A model generated the notes under the pieces. That model ran no database searches. It had not been told where the DNA came from and was given only the letters and a program-made list of their open reading frames with translations. This document shows positions 28,808-38,274 of a stretch of 64,000 nucleotides of DNA, piece by piece (the stretch's first letter is position 1; each line of letters begins with the position of its first letter). The position numbers and the translations under genes are program-made. This DNA is from Rhodanobacter sp. LX-99 (lineage in GTDB: Bacteria; Pseudomonadota; Gammaproteobacteria; Xanthomonadales; Rhodanobacteraceae): NCBI RefSeq assembly GCF_018599185.1, contig NZ_JAHFVL010000001.1:1550001-1614000 (forward strand), in the 5' to 3' direction.

Positions 28808-30640
28808 ATGGACGCACTCGATCATTTCGCCGACATCCTGCTGACGCGACTGGTCTGGACGTCCATCCAGGCCGCCCTGCTGATCGGCGCCGTCTACCTG
28901 GCCGGCCGACTGTGGCCACGCCTGTCGGCGGCGATGCGCTGCACGCTGTGGTGGCTGGTCGGCGCCCAGTTGCTGCTCGGCCTGCTGTGGCACGCGCCGC
29001 TGGAGCTTCCGCTGCTGTCGCCCGCACCGCTTGAAGCGACCGCGCCGGTCACGCCGCCCGTGGTGTTCTTCGCCACGACGGCGACCGCCGACGCCGCACT
29101 GCCGTCGGTCGCTCCACCGGCCGCACCGGCGCCGTCCTGGCGCACCGGCATCGCCCTGTTGTGGCTGGTCGCCTTGCTGTTGCAGGCGCTGATCGCGCTG
29201 CGGCAATGGCGGCAGGCGCGCCGCATGCTGCACGAATCGCAGGCCTTGCGCGATGCCTCACTGCAAGCGCTGTGCACGCAGCAGGCGCGGCAACTCGGCT
29301 TGCGCCGCTGTCCACGGCTGCGCGTCTCGGACGCGATCATCTCGCCGCAGGTGACCGGCCTGTGGCGGCCCACCGTGCTGCTGCCGGCCGGCCACACGCT
29401 CAGCGCCGACGAAGCGGCGATGGCGCTCGCGCACGAACTGGCCCACCTGCGCCGCGGCGACCTGTGGCTGGCCTGGGTGCCGGCGCTCGCGCAGTGCCTG
29501 TTCTGCTTCCATCCGCTGGTGCGCTGGGCGATGCGCGAGTACGCACTCAACCGCGAATCGGCCTGCGATGCGCAGGTCGTGCAGCACGACCACGCCACGC
29601 CGCAGGACTACGGCCGCCTGCTGCTGCGCCTCGGCGTGGCGCAACCGATGCACGCCGGCCTTGCCGGCGCCTCCCCGTCCTTCCACAACCTCAAGAGGCG
29701 ACTGACCATGCTGCAGCAAACCGTGAACCAGCCGTCGTCGCGCACGCGCGGCTGGCTGCTCGTCGCACTGATCGCCCTCGTCGGCGTGCTGCCCTATCGC
29801 GTGACGGCGGCCGGCGCGGACAACACTCCCGCCACATCGGCTTCCACCCAGGCAAGCCTGCTGCCGCCACCGCCGCCGGCCCCTCCAGCGGCATCACTCC
29901 CCGCCCCGCCCGCCCCGCCGCCGGCACCACCGCTGCCACCAGTCCCGCCGCACGACGCCAGCGGTCTGCGCGTCCATCACGCCAACGTCGCCATCCATAC
30001 CGACGCCGGCGAAGGCTTCGCGCTGTTCGACGGCGATGCGGCCATCGTCAACGGCAGCGACGTCGACCTCGCCGCCGCGAAGCGCCTGCAGCGGGACGGC
30101 AAGTCCACTATATGGTTTCGCCGTGGCGACAAGGCCTGGTTGATCGACGACCCCGCCTACGTGCAACGCGCCAAGGCCGCCTACGCGCCGGTCGACGCCC
30201 TGGCCAGACAACAAGGCGAACTGGGCGGCAAGCAAGGTGCGCTCGGCGGCAAGCAGGGAGCCTTGGGCGCGCAGCAGGGCGCGCTGGGCGCCAGGCAAGG
30301 GCAGCTCGCCGGCCAGCGCGCCATGCTGGCCAGCCGGCAAGCCACGCTCGCCGCGCAATCCGGCCAGCATGAACGCTCCGCGGAAGCGCAGGCGAACCGT
30401 GCCGAGCTGGAAGCCAGCGAGCAGGAACTCGATCGGCAGCAGGAAAAGCTCAGCCAGCAACAGTCGGCACTGGGCCGGCAGCAGGCCGAACTGGGCAAGC
30501 AACAGGAAGCGCTTGGAGCGCAACAGGAAGCACTGGGCAAGCGCCAGCAACAGGCCAGCAATCAGGCCAGCCAGCAGATCCGCAAGCTGCTCGACGAAGC
30601 GATCGCCAAAGGCGTCGCCAAGCCGACGAGCCTGCGCTGA
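28808..30640 (+). CDS. M56-family (BlaR1-like) membrane metallopeptidase with heptad-repeat tail
   Basis: 610 residues. Membrane segments lie near residues 10-35, 44-62, 113-132 and about 320-340. The cytoplasmic zinc motif HELAH is at 209-213, with ECD-type ESACDAQV downstream. Unlike BlaR1 there is no penicillin-binding domain: after the last membrane segment come a Pro/Ala linker (PPPPPAPPAASLPAPPAPPP), a short globular part (about 385-455), then a long run of Gln/Gly/Leu heptads (468-582) predicted as extended coiled coil. The sensed signal is therefore probably not beta-lactam. Partner of the BlaI repressor encoded just before it. Confidence 0.87.
   Translation: MDALDHFADILLTRLVWTSIQAALLIGAVYLAGRLWPRLSAAMRCTLWWLVGAQLLLGLLWHAPLELPLLSPAPLEATAPVTPPVVFFATTATADAALPSVAPPAAPAPSWRTGIALLWLVALLLQALIALRQWRQARRMLHESQALRDASLQALCTQQARQLGLRRCPRLRVSDAIISPQVTGLWRPTVLLPAGHTLSADEAAMALAHELAHLRRGDLWLAWVPALAQCLFCFHPLVRWAMREYALNRESACDAQVVQHDHATPQDYGRLLLRLGVAQPMHAGLAGASPSFHNLKRRLTMLQQTVNQPSSRTRGWLLVALIALVGVLPYRVTAAGADNTPATSASTQASLLPPPPPAPPAASLPAPPAPPPAPPLPPVPPHDASGLRVHHANVAIHTDAGEGFALFDGDAAIVNGSDVDLAAAKRLQRDGKSTIWFRRGDKAWLIDDPAYVQRAKAAYAPVDALARQQGELGGKQGALGGKQGALGAQQGALGARQGQLAGQRAMLASRQATLAAQSGQHERSAEAQANRAELEASEQELDRQQEKLSQQQSALGRQQAELGKQQEALGAQQEALGKRQQQASNQASQQIRKLLDEAIAKGVAKPTSLR
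30209..30555 (+). repeat. Degenerate 21-base tandem repeats coding Gln/Gly/Leu heptads
   Basis: Repeated units such as GKQGALG, AQQGALG, ARQGQLA and later RQQAELG, KQQEALG, AQQEALG give a seven-residue period in the C-terminal part of the M56 peptidase. First half is Gly-rich, second half Glu-rich, separated by a non-repetitive SGQHERSAEAQANRAEL spacer. Copy number could vary between strains. Confidence 0.8.
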
Positions 30641-30732
30641 CCGGAACAGCCGCGAGCGTTCGTTGCAGAACGTCTCGCGGAGCAAGCGGCGATCCAGCGG
30701 ACAGCGGTGGGGCCGGTTACGCGCCGCCCCGG

Positions 30733-30773
30733 CAGGCGATGCGCCGGATCCGGATGGACCGGCGCATCGCCTG
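30733..30773. terminator. Bidirectional terminator-like hairpin between convergent genes
   Basis: Perfect 15-bp stem: 30733-30747 (CAGGCGATGCGCCGG) with 30759-30773, eleven-base loop. It lies between the ends of the M56 gene (plus) and the DPP4-like gene (minus) and would serve both. No U-run. Confidence 0.65.
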
Positions 30774-30781
30774 GCTGACGC

Positions 30782-33118
30782 TCAGCGCCAGGGCCACGCC
30801 TTCAGCTGGTACTCGTGCGGCGGCGTGTTGCCGGCCAGGTACTGCACGAAGTAATCCCAGCGCCGGCGGGTGGCGTACGGGGTGGCCTCGGCGTAGCCGT
30901 GGTGGACGTTCGGGATCAGCAGCAGGTCGAAATCCTTGTTCGCCTTGATCAGCGCGTCGGCCACCAGCAGGGTCTGGTAGGGCGGCACGTTGTCGTCCAT
31001 CGTGCCGTGCACCAGCATCAGCCGCCCCTTGAGGTTCTTCGCGAAGCTCTGGTTGGCCTGGGCGTCGTAGTTGGTCTTGCCGTCCTTGTCGGTGACCAGC
31101 AGGCCCTGCCACTTCTCGGCCCAGTCGTCTTCGTAATTGCGGTTGTCGTGGTTGCCGCTTTCGGCCCAGCCGACCTTGAAGAAATCGGGGTAATGGAACA
31201 TTGCGGCCGCAGTGGCGTTGCCGCCGCCGGAGTGGCCCCAGATGCCCACGCGGTCGAGGTCGATCCACGGATACTTCTTGCCGAGTTCCTTCAGGCCCAG
31301 CACCTGGTCGGGCAGGGTGTTGTCCTCGACGTGCTCGAAGTAGGCGTCGTGGAACGCTTTCGAACGCCATGGCGTGCCCATGCCGTCGAGCGCGATCACG
31401 ATGAAGCCGAGTTCCGCCATCGCCTGGTGGTCGGCGCGCGCGGAGGAGAAGCTGCGCCCGCGCACCGAGCCGGTCTGCGGACCCGGGTAGATGTAGTCGA
31501 TGATCGGATACTTCTTCGACGGATCGAAGTTCGTCGGCTTGAACATCATGCCGTACAGGTCGGTCTTGCCGTCGCGCCCCTTCACCGTGAACGGGATCGG
31601 CGGCACCCAGCCGGCGGCCTTCAGGCGCGAGATGTCGGCGGTGGCCACGTTCGCCAGATCGCGGCCGTCGTCCGAACTGCGCAGCACGGTGACCGGCGGC
31701 GTGGTCGGGGTGGAGTACGCATCGACGAAGGACTTGCCGTCCGGCGACAGCGTGACGGTGTGGTCGGCTGCTTCCGGCGTGAGCAGCACCGGCTTGCCGC
31801 CGTCCAGGCTGACCTTGAAGAACTGCTGGTAGTACGGGTTCACGCCGGCGGTGCGGCCGACGCCGCGGAACCACACGGTGCGCGTCTTCGGGTCGACCTT
31901 CAGCACCTCGGTGACGTTGCCCTCGCCCTTGGTGATCGCGCGCTTGAGCTTGCCGCTGGTGAGGTCGTACAGGTACAGGTTACCCCAGTTGTTGCGTTCG
32001 CTGAACCAGATCGCCTCGTTCGTCTCGGGCAGGTAGCGCCAGTTCACCGCGCCGTTGCCGCTCTCGTAGTACGTCGGCACCACTTCCTCGAACACCGTGT
32101 GCACCTTGCCGGTAGTCGCGTCGGCAATGCGGAACCATTCGTGCTTGTGGTCGCGCGAGGTGGAGACGAAGGCCAGGGTCTTGCCGTCGGCCGCCCACTT
32201 CACGTCGTCCCAGCCGCCGTCGGGGCCGCAGCTGACGTCGTCGCACAGGCTGGAACGGTGCTGGTCCGGCGGCATCTGCAGGCGCGTGACCTTCTTCGCG
32301 GCCACGTCGATAATCACGCGCTCGATCATCGTCACGTCCTTGTCGCCGACCAGCGGGTACTTCCACTTCTCCAGCTTCGGATGGCCGACGTTGGTGCTGA
32401 CCAGGTACATCTCGCCGGTCTTGCGCTGATCCTGCTGGAAGGTGGCGATCCGCTTCGAATCCGGCGACCACTCCACGATCGCGTTGTCGGTGTGCTTCCA
32501 GCCGGCGTTGTCGGTGGCGTAGCCGAAGTTCTCCACGCCGTCGGTGGTGAGCTGGGTCTCCTGGCCGCTGGCGACGTCGCGCAGCCACAGGTTCCAGTCG
32601 CGGATGAACGCCTCGCTCTTCTTGTCCGGCGACAGCGCGCCCGGCTCCTTGCCGGTCTTCACCAGCGAGGCGCGGTCGACGCAGCTCGCCTCGGCGGCGG
32701 CGAGGTCGCACACGTAGTGCTTGCCGCGCACGGCGACATCGATGCGGCCGTCCGGCCTTGCCTCGTAGCCGGTCACCGGCAATTTCTTCGCATCGACCGG
32801 CTTGCCGCCGGCCTCGCCCAGCGCCGCTGCCAGCTTCGCCTGGTCGAACAGCGGCGCGGTCTTGCCGCTGGCCGCATCCATCCGCACGAAGTGGTCGCCG
32901 CCGGCATCGTGGTCGACGTACCAGAAGTGGCCATCGTCCAGCCAGTCGACCTTCTGCACCGTGTGATCGACCAGCGGCGCGGTGTTGTAGCTCATGAAGC
33001 GTTCCGCCCGCGCGTAGTCGTCCGCGCTCAGCGTCCGTCCCTGCGCGGCGACGCCGGCGGAAAGTGTTCCCATGACCAGCGCGCCAAGCACGCGCGAACT
33101 GCTTATCTTCAAGCCCAT
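30782..33118 (-). CDS. Secreted S9B-type dipeptidyl peptidase IV
   Basis: 778 residues from ATG 33118, signal peptide MGLKISSSRVLGALVMGTLS ending near Val-Ala-Ala. An N-terminal eight-bladed beta-propeller (DPPIV_N; repeated W-S-P-D-S-K and L-S-P-D-G-K segments) covers most of the protein and the alpha/beta hydrolase closes it: nucleophile in GIWGHSGGGNA, Asp in GTMDDNVPP and His in NVHHGYAE. Such enzymes cut X-Pro or X-Ala dipeptides from peptides in the periplasm and are abundant in Xanthomonadales. Monocistronic by position. Confidence 0.93.
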   Translation of the reverse strand: MGLKISSSRVLGALVMGTLSAGVAAQGRTLSADDYARAERFMSYNTAPLVDHTVQKVDWLDDGHFWYVDHDAGGDHFVRMDAASGKTAPLFDQAKLAAALGEAGGKPVDAKKLPVTGYEARPDGRIDVAVRGKHYVCDLAAAEASCVDRASLVKTGKEPGALSPDKKSEAFIRDWNLWLRDVASGQETQLTTDGVENFGYATDNAGWKHTDNAIVEWSPDSKRIATFQQDQRKTGEMYLVSTNVGHPKLEKWKYPLVGDKDVTMIERVIIDVAAKKVTRLQMPPDQHRSSLCDDVSCGPDGGWDDVKWAADGKTLAFVSTSRDHKHEWFRIADATTGKVHTVFEEVVPTYYESGNGAVNWRYLPETNEAIWFSERNNWGNLYLYDLTSGKLKRAITKGEGNVTEVLKVDPKTRTVWFRGVGRTAGVNPYYQQFFKVSLDGGKPVLLTPEAADHTVTLSPDGKSFVDAYSTPTTPPVTVLRSSDDGRDLANVATADISRLKAAGWVPPIPFTVKGRDGKTDLYGMMFKPTNFDPSKKYPIIDYIYPGPQTGSVRGRSFSSARADHQAMAELGFIVIALDGMGTPWRSKAFHDAYFEHVEDNTLPDQVLGLKELGKKYPWIDLDRVGIWGHSGGGNATAAAMFHYPDFFKVGWAESGNHDNRNYEDDWAEKWQGLLVTDKDGKTNYDAQANQSFAKNLKGRLMLVHGTMDDNVPPYQTLLVADALIKANKDFDLLLIPNVHHGYAEATPYATRRRWDYFVQYLAGNTPPHEYQLKAWPWR

Positions 33119-33313
33119 GTTGCGTTCCCCTTGCGAAAGCGGATTTCTGCGGTTGCCGACCCTGGCCCAGATGCACCCGAACACCCGATGCTAACGTGAG
33201 CATGACCGATGGCACCCCTGCCATTGGTCCCGATTGCCCCCACTCATGCCGCAAGATGCGCCACCGCATGGACGGCATGCAACCCGCCCCGCCTCCCCAG
33301 AGAAGCGATCCCG

Positions 33314-33706
33314 ATGCCCCCTGCCCCGATCGAAGCCCGCCTGTTGGAAATGGTTTTCCCGGATCACACCAACCACCTCGGCACCCTGTTCGGCGGCCAG
33401 GCACTGGCCTGGATGGACAAGGCCGCCTTCATCGTGGCCTCGCGCTACGCACGGCGCACCGTGGTCACCGCGCGCTCGGAGGAGGTGAACTTCCGCGTGC
33501 CGGTCCGTACCGGCCAGTTGGTCGAACTGGTCGCCAGCGTGGTCAAGGTCGGCCGTAGCTCGATGCACGTCGAGGTGGAAATGACCGCCGAGGATCCGCT
33601 CAGCGGCGACCGCCGGATCTGCACCACCGGCCGCTTCGTGATGATCGCGCTGGATTCCAACGGTTCGCCCACGGCGATCCCGGCGCTGCCGGATGCCGCC
33701 GGCTGA
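33314..33706 (+). CDS. Acyl-CoA thioesterase, hotdog fold (YciA/BFIT type)
   Basis: 130 residues. The hotdog-domain helix segment NHLGTLFGGQALAWMDKAAFI with the catalytic Asp and the following VTARSEEVNFRVPVRTGQLVEL match acyl-CoA hydrolases of the YciA/cytosolic BACH group. It cleaves acyl-CoA to free acid and CoA. ATG 33314 gives the family N-terminus; upstream in-frame codons back to 33209 extend into the DPP4 leader region and lack support. A 9-bp hairpin follows at 33714-33739. Confidence 0.88.
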   Translation: MPPAPIEARLLEMVFPDHTNHLGTLFGGQALAWMDKAAFIVASRYARRTVVTARSEEVNFRVPVRTGQLVELVASVVKVGRSSMHVEVEMTAEDPLSGDRRICTTGRFVMIALDSNGSPTAIPALPDAAG

Positions 33707-33713
33707 ACACCGC

Positions 33714-33739
33714 CGCAGGCCCCGCTTGACGGGCCTGCG
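33714..33739 (+). terminator. Hairpin behind the thioesterase gene
   Basis: CGCAGGCCC (33714-33722) pairs perfectly with GGGCCTGCG (33731-33739) across an eight-base loop, seven bases past the stop codon. Confidence 0.5.
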
Positions 33740-33783
33740 CCGGCCGTCGCACGCTGCGGCACCCGTGTTCCCGGAGTCGCGTC

Positions 33784-34536
33784 ATGCCGCAGCGCCTCAG
33801 AGTCATCGGCAATTACTTCTCGCCCTATGTGCGCAAGGTGCTGGCATGCCTTGAGTTGAAAGGGCTGGAATACGAGGTCGACCCGATCGCGCCGTTCGTC
33901 GGCAACGACGAGTTCACCCGGCTCAGCCCGCTGCGCCGCATCCCGGTGCTGCTCGACGGCGAACTGGTGCTCAACGACTCCTCGGTGATCTGCCAGTACC
34001 TGGAAGACCGGCAGCCCACGCCGGCGCTCTACCCGCGCGACATCGCCGACCGCGCGCGCGCCCGCTGGCTGGAGGAATACGCCGACACGCGGCTGGCCGA
34101 CGGGCTGATCTGGCGGCTGTTCCACCAACTCGCGATCAAGCGCCACGTCTTCGGCGAAGCCCCCAACGAGGCGGTGGTGCAGCATGCGCGCGAGGTGGAG
34201 ATCCCCGCCGCGCTCGACTACCTGGAAAGGCAGCTGCCGGACGACGGCTTCGTGTTCGGCGCATTGTCGATCGCCGACATCAGCCTCGCCAGCTTCTTCC
34301 GCACCGCCTCGTTCGTGCGTTACGCGATCGACGCGGAACGCTGGCCGCTGATGGCCGCGCTGGTGGCGCAGGTGCAGGCGTTGCCGGTGTTCCAGAAACT
34401 GGCCGGCTTCGAGGACTGCATGCTGCGCCTGCCATTGGACGAACAGCGCGGCGCCCTGATCACCGCCGGCGCGCCGCTGACCAGCGATACCCTGGGCACC
34501 AGCGCACCACGCCCCGGCCCGCCGCGCGCGTCGTAG
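33784..34536 (+). CDS. Glutathione S-transferase family protein
   Basis: 250 residues. The thioredoxin-like N-terminal domain shows SPYVRKVLACLELKG and the cis-Pro segment RRIPVLLDGELVLNDSSVICQYLE with the glutathione-binding Asp-Ser pair; the all-helical C-terminal domain follows (DGFVFGALSIADISLASFFR, the N-capping box). Likely a cytosolic glutathione transferase of uncertain class and substrate. It has its own ATG at 33784 after CCCGGAGTCGC and converges with the LysR gene nine bases after its stop. Confidence 0.87.
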   Translation: MPQRLRVIGNYFSPYVRKVLACLELKGLEYEVDPIAPFVGNDEFTRLSPLRRIPVLLDGELVLNDSSVICQYLEDRQPTPALYPRDIADRARARWLEEYADTRLADGLIWRLFHQLAIKRHVFGEAPNEAVVQHAREVEIPAALDYLERQLPDDGFVFGALSIADISLASFFRTASFVRYAIDAERWPLMAALVAQVQALPVFQKLAGFEDCMLRLPLDEQRGALITAGAPLTSDTLGTSAPRPGPPRAS

Positions 34537-34545
34537 GCATCCGCC

Positions 34546-35445
34546 TCAACGCTGCCCCGTCGTCAGCTCCACCAGCCAGTCCACGAACACCCGCAGCCGC
34601 GCCGGCATCTGCCGCTGCTGCGGGTACAGGATGGTCATCGGCAACGACGGCGGCGGGTGCGCCGGCAGGATCTCGCGCAACCGGCCGCTCTTCAGCGCAT
34701 CGACGATGCGGTAACGCGGCATCTGCGCGATGCCCAGGCCGGCTTCGCAACAGCCGAGGTAGGCATCCACGCCGCTCACGCTGACGCAGCCCGGCAGCAC
34801 GACTTCGCGCCGCTTGCGGCCGACCATGAACTCCAGCGGCTCGGCCCGGTGGGTGGTCGGCGAGACCCAGTTCACCGCCAGGTGTCCGTCCTGCAGCGCG
34901 GCCAGCGCATCGGGCAGGCCATGCCGGCGCACGTAGGCGGCGCTGGCCACGGTGACCTGCTCCAGCATCGCCACGCGGCGCCCGACCATGCCCGAATCGC
35001 CCAGCTCGCCGATGCGCAGCACGCAATCCACGCCCTCGCGCACCAGGTCGACGAAGCGGTCGCCGGTACCGATGTCCAGCTGGATCTGCGGGTAGCGCGC
35101 AAAGAAATCGCGCAGCGCGGGAATCACCAGCAGGCGCGCCAGCGTCGCCGGCAGGTCGATGCGCAGGCGGCCCTTCGGCTGCACCCGCGCCTCGCGGAAA
35201 TCCGTCTCGACCTCGTCCACGTCGGCCAGCAGGCGCAGGCAATGGCCGTAGTAGGTCTCGCCGTCGCGGGTGGCATGCACGCGGCGGGTGGTCCGCTGCA
35301 GCAGCTGCGCGCCCAGCTGCGTCTCCAGCCGCTTGATCGCATGGGTGACGGTGGCGCGCGGCAGGTTCAGGTCGTCCGCCGCGGCAGTGAAGCTGCCCAG
35401 CTCGACGATCCGCGTATACAGCCGCATGGCTTCGAGTCGGTCCAT
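34546..35445 (-). CDS. LysR-family regulator (CrgA-like) divergent from an aldo/keto reductase
   Basis: 299 residues from ATG 35445 (MDRLEAMRLYTRIVELGSFT). The wHTH reads SFTAAADDLNLPRATVTHAIKRLE and the effector domain includes RLRIDLPATLARLLVIPALRDF, both typical of the CrgA/DmlR branch. It faces the aldo/keto reductase gene across about 100 bases and probably controls it. No strong ribosome binding site is visible, and a start at 35490 is possible. Confidence 0.88.
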   Translation of the reverse strand: MDRLEAMRLYTRIVELGSFTAAADDLNLPRATVTHAIKRLETQLGAQLLQRTTRRVHATRDGETYYGHCLRLLADVDEVETDFREARVQPKGRLRIDLPATLARLLVIPALRDFFARYPQIQLDIGTGDRFVDLVREGVDCVLRIGELGDSGMVGRRVAMLEQVTVASAAYVRRHGLPDALAALQDGHLAVNWVSPTTHRAEPLEFMVGRKRREVVLPGCVSVSGVDAYLGCCEAGLGIAQMPRYRIVDALKSGRLREILPAHPPPSLPMTILYPQQRQMPARLRVFVDWLVELTTGQR

Positions 35446-35549
35446 GGCATTGTTGCTTCTTTTGAAATGGTGATGACCATTATTGAGCATTTATCCGCTT
35501 TCCGTCGCGGCGCACCATGCACCCACCTTCACCCACCGGAACGACCACC

Positions 35550-36542
35550 ATGCAGACCCGCACTCTCGGCCATAACGGTCCGACCGTCTCCGCCCTCGGC
35601 CTCGGCTGCATGGGCATGAGCGCGTTCTACGGCCGGCACGACGACGCCGAATCGATCGCCACCATCCACCACGCGCTGGATCGCGGCCTCAACCTGCTCG
35701 ACACCGCCGACATGTACGGCCCGCACACCAACGAGGTACTGGTGGGCAAGGCGATCAAGGGCCGCCGCAAGCAGGCCTTCATCGCCACCAAGTTCGGCAT
35801 CATGCGCGATCCGGACGACCCGCAGGCGCGCCGCGTCAACGGCCGCCCGGACTATGTGCGCGCGGCCTGCGACGCCAGCCTGCAGCGGCTCGGCATCGAC
35901 ACGATCGACCTGTACTACCAGCATCGCGTCGACCCGGGCGTGCCGATCGAGGAGACCGTCGGCGCGATGGCTGAACTGGTTGCCGCCGGCAAGGTGCGCT
36001 ACCTCGGACTGAGCGAGGCTTCCGGCGCCACGCTGGAACGTGCGTGCAAGGTGCACCCGATCGCCGCGCTGCAAAGCGAGTTCTCGCTGTGGACGCGCGA
36101 CCCGCAAACGAACGGCATGCTCGCCGCCTGCCGCAAGCTCGGCGTCAGCTTGGTCGCCTATTCGCCGCTGGGCCGCGGCTTCCTCACCGGCGCGATCCGC
36201 TCGCCAGACGATTTCGACGCCGACGACTACCGCCGCACCAGCCCGCGCTTCATGGGTGACAACTTCGCCCGCAACCTGCAGCTGGTCGAACAGGTGAAAG
36301 CGCTGGCCGCCGACAAGGGCTGCTCGCCCGCGCAGCTGGCGCTGGCCTGGGTGCTGGCGCAGGGCGACGACGTGCTGGCGATCCCGGGCACCAGGAAACG
36401 CTCGCGACTGGACGAAAACCTCGGCGCGCTCGACGTGCAGCTCAGCGCGGCCGAAATCGCGGCGATCGACGCGGTGTTCCCGCCGGACGCCGCCGCCGGC
36501 GACCGCTACGTCAGCTCGGGCATGCACATGGTCAACATGTAA
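35550..36542 (+). CDS. Aldo/keto reductase (YajO/PhlE-like group)
   Basis: 330 residues. N-terminal [23 protein letters not shown], catalytic Asp-Tyr-Lys-His set visible in [19 protein letters not shown] and [10 protein letters not shown], and the C-terminal NADPH site in [17 protein letters not shown]. It is an NADPH-dependent carbonyl reductase of broad specificity. A second member of the same subgroup is encoded at 53489-54493. Start ATG 35550 fits the family; a start at 35517 would add a Pro/Thr leader. Confidence 0.9.
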   Translation: MQTRTLGHNGPTVSALGLGCMGMSAFYGRHDDAESIATIHHALDRGLNLLDTADMYGPHTNEVLVGKAIKGRRKQAFIATKFGIMRDPDDPQARRVNGRPDYVRAACDASLQRLGIDTIDLYYQHRVDPGVPIEETVGAMAELVAAGKVRYLGLSEASGATLERACKVHPIAALQSEFSLWTRDPQTNGMLAACRKLGVSLVAYSPLGRGFLTGAIRSPDDFDADDYRRTSPRFMGDNFARNLQLVEQVKALAADKGCSPAQLALAWVLAQGDDVLAIPGTRKRSRLDENLGALDVQLSAAEIAAIDAVFPPDAAAGDRYVSSGMHMVNM

Positions 36543-36551
36543 CCCGCCACG

Positions 36552-36575
36552 CCCTCCCCTGCTCGCAGGGGAGGG
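36552..36575 (+). terminator. Perfect 10-bp hairpin behind the aldo/keto reductase
   Basis: CCCTCCCCTG (36552-36561) and CAGGGGAGGG (36566-36575) with loop CTCG. Ten bases past the stop codon, no U-run. Confidence 0.6.
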
Positions 36576-36628
36576 CCGGGGAGGTCCCGGTCCCACCCGT
36601 GTCTCGCAGGGCGGCTAAACTGCGCGGC

Positions 36629-37453
36629 ATGAGCACCCCCGAACACTCCCCGCTCGGCAAGGACACCGTCTACGCCGACCGCTACGATCCGCGCCTGCTG
36701 TTTCCGATCCCGCGCGCGGACAAGCGCGCCGAGATCGGCGTGGCCGAAACGCTGCCGTTCCATGGCGTGGACATCTGGAACGCCTACGAGCTGTCGTGGC
36801 TCGACCTGCGCGGCAAGCCGCAGGTGGCGCTGGCCGAGTTCCATGTGCCGGCGTCCTCGCCGCACATCATCGAATCGAAGTCGTTCAAGCTGTACCTCAA
36901 CGGCTTCGCGCAGGAACGCATCGCCGACGCCGCGACGCTGTCCGCCACCCTGATGCACGACCTGTCCGCGGCGGCCGGCGCGGTGGTCAACGTGCAATTG
37001 CGCGACGCACGCGCCGCTGCGCTTCCCGTCGTCGATCTGGATGGACGCCTGCTCGACGGGCAGGACATCGCCATCGACCACTACGGCCCGCCGAACGCCG
37101 ATTTCCTGCAGGCCGACACCGCCGCCATGCCGGTGGCGGAAACCCTGGTCTCGCACCTGCTGCGCTCGAACTGCCCGGTCACCGGGCAACCCGACTGGGG
37201 CAGCGTGCAGATCGCCTACCACGGCGCGCCGATCGACCACGCCGGCCTGTTGCGCTACCTGGTCTCGTTCCGCACCCACAACGAATTCCACGAGCAATGC
37301 GTGGAACGCATCTTCGTCGACCTGACGCAGCGCTGCGCGCCGCGGCAGCTCAGCGTGTACGCGCGCTACACCCGCCGCGGCGGGCTGGACATCAACCCGT
37401 TCCGCAGCAGCACGCCGGCCACGCCCGGCAATCCGCGCACGGTTCGGCAGTAG
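36629..37453 (+). CDS. queF: NADPH-dependent 7-cyano-7-deazaguanine reductase (type II QueF)
   Basis: 274 residues, the long bimodular form. It reduces preQ0 to preQ1 on the way to queuosine in tRNA. Visible motifs are the NADPH-binding [12 protein letters not shown] in the first module and the catalytic Cys in [16 protein letters not shown] plus [10 protein letters not shown] in the second. ATG 36629 begins [20 protein letters not shown] as in homologues. Stands alone here; the other queuosine genes are not in the window. Confidence 0.95.
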   Translation: MSTPEHSPLGKDTVYADRYDPRLLFPIPRADKRAEIGVAETLPFHGVDIWNAYELSWLDLRGKPQVALAEFHVPASSPHIIESKSFKLYLNGFAQERIADAATLSATLMHDLSAAAGAVVNVQLRDARAAALPVVDLDGRLLDGQDIAIDHYGPPNADFLQADTAAMPVAETLVSHLLRSNCPVTGQPDWGSVQIAYHGAPIDHAGLLRYLVSFRTHNEFHEQCVERIFVDLTQRCAPRQLSVYARYTRRGGLDINPFRSSTPATPGNPRTVRQ

Positions 37454-37625
37454 CGCCACGCGTCGTTGCCGCGTGAAAGTCCGTGCCCGGCGATTTCCGC
37501 CGGTAATCAGCGCTTCAGATCGACGGCGCTAGCCTCGGTGTCCTGACCTCACAAGTTGTTGAAAAAGGGCTGTCCTGCCCCAGCCAGGGAGCGGCATCTG
37601 CCACGTCATCGACACCGGAGTTCCC

Positions 37626-38219
37626 ATGACACGATCCATGCGTTTCACCGTGCTGTACGGCGCCACCGTGGCCGGCCTGCTGCTCGGCGGCTGCGGCAAG
37701 AACGAACCGGCACCGGCCGGCGCGCCGGCACCGGCCAGCACCGCGCCGGCGACAACGACGACGGCGCCCGCACCGGCCAGCACGGCGGCAGCGTTGCCGC
37801 CTGCCGGCGCAGCCCCGGCTGGCACGGCCAGCGTGGCGAGCGCCGCGTCGGTGACCTCCCCGGCCGCCATGCCCGCGCCGCTCACGGTGGCCAAGCTGAC
37901 CCTGGGCAGCGCGGTGAACGCCGAGCACCAGGTGACCCGCGCCAGCAGCAGCTTCGCCACCGACGACAAGACCATCTACGCCAGCGTCGCCACCGAAGGC
38001 AGCACCGGCGGCGCCACGCTCAACGCGAAGTGGAGTTACCTGGAAGGCCAGGGCCAGCTGGTCAGCAGCATCAGCCAGTCGATCGCCACCGACGGCCCCG
38101 CCGTCACCACGTTCAAGGTGCAGAACCCCGACCTGTGGCCGGAAGGCAAGTACAAGGTCGAGATCTCGCTCGACGGCAAGCCGGTGGCGAAGCAGGATTT
38201 CGCGATCAGGAAAAGCTGA
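37626..38219 (+). CDS. Lipoprotein of unknown function with Ala/Pro/Thr-rich linker
   Basis: 197 residues. A lipobox (LLLGGC, Cys23) follows a signal segment. Residues 28-88 are a low-complexity Ala/Pro/Thr/Ser linker, then a compact beta-rich domain of about 100 residues (KLTLGSAVNAEHQV...FKVQNPDLWPEGKYKVEISLDG) that resembles an immunoglobulin-like fold with a W-P-x-G-x-Y-x-V ending. Conserved in style in Xanthomonadales but no function is known to me. ATG 37626 follows CACCGGAGTTCCC. Confidence 0.7.
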   Translation: MTRSMRFTVLYGATVAGLLLGGCGKNEPAPAGAPAPASTAPATTTTAPAPASTAAALPPAGAAPAGTASVASAASVTSPAAMPAPLTVAKLTLGSAVNAEHQVTRASSSFATDDKTIYASVATEGSTGGATLNAKWSYLEGQGQLVSSISQSIATDGPAVTTFKVQNPDLWPEGKYKVEISLDGKPVAKQDFAIRKS

Positions 38220-38274
38220 CTTCGCTCGATCCGGCATGCACGAAGAGGTGCCTGCAAGGCGCCTCTTTCATGGT

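Noticed and set aside
30815..33199. 794-codon open frame antisense to the DPP4-like gene
   Set aside because: No motif or ribosome binding site; composition dominated by Val/Arg/His/Gly as expected from the complement of a GC-rich gene.
37540..37625. Possible transposon scar (CACAAGTTGTTGAAAAAGGG) before the lipoprotein gene
   Set aside because: No paired terminal repeat or target duplication could be found; it is more likely the AT-rich promoter of the lipoprotein gene.
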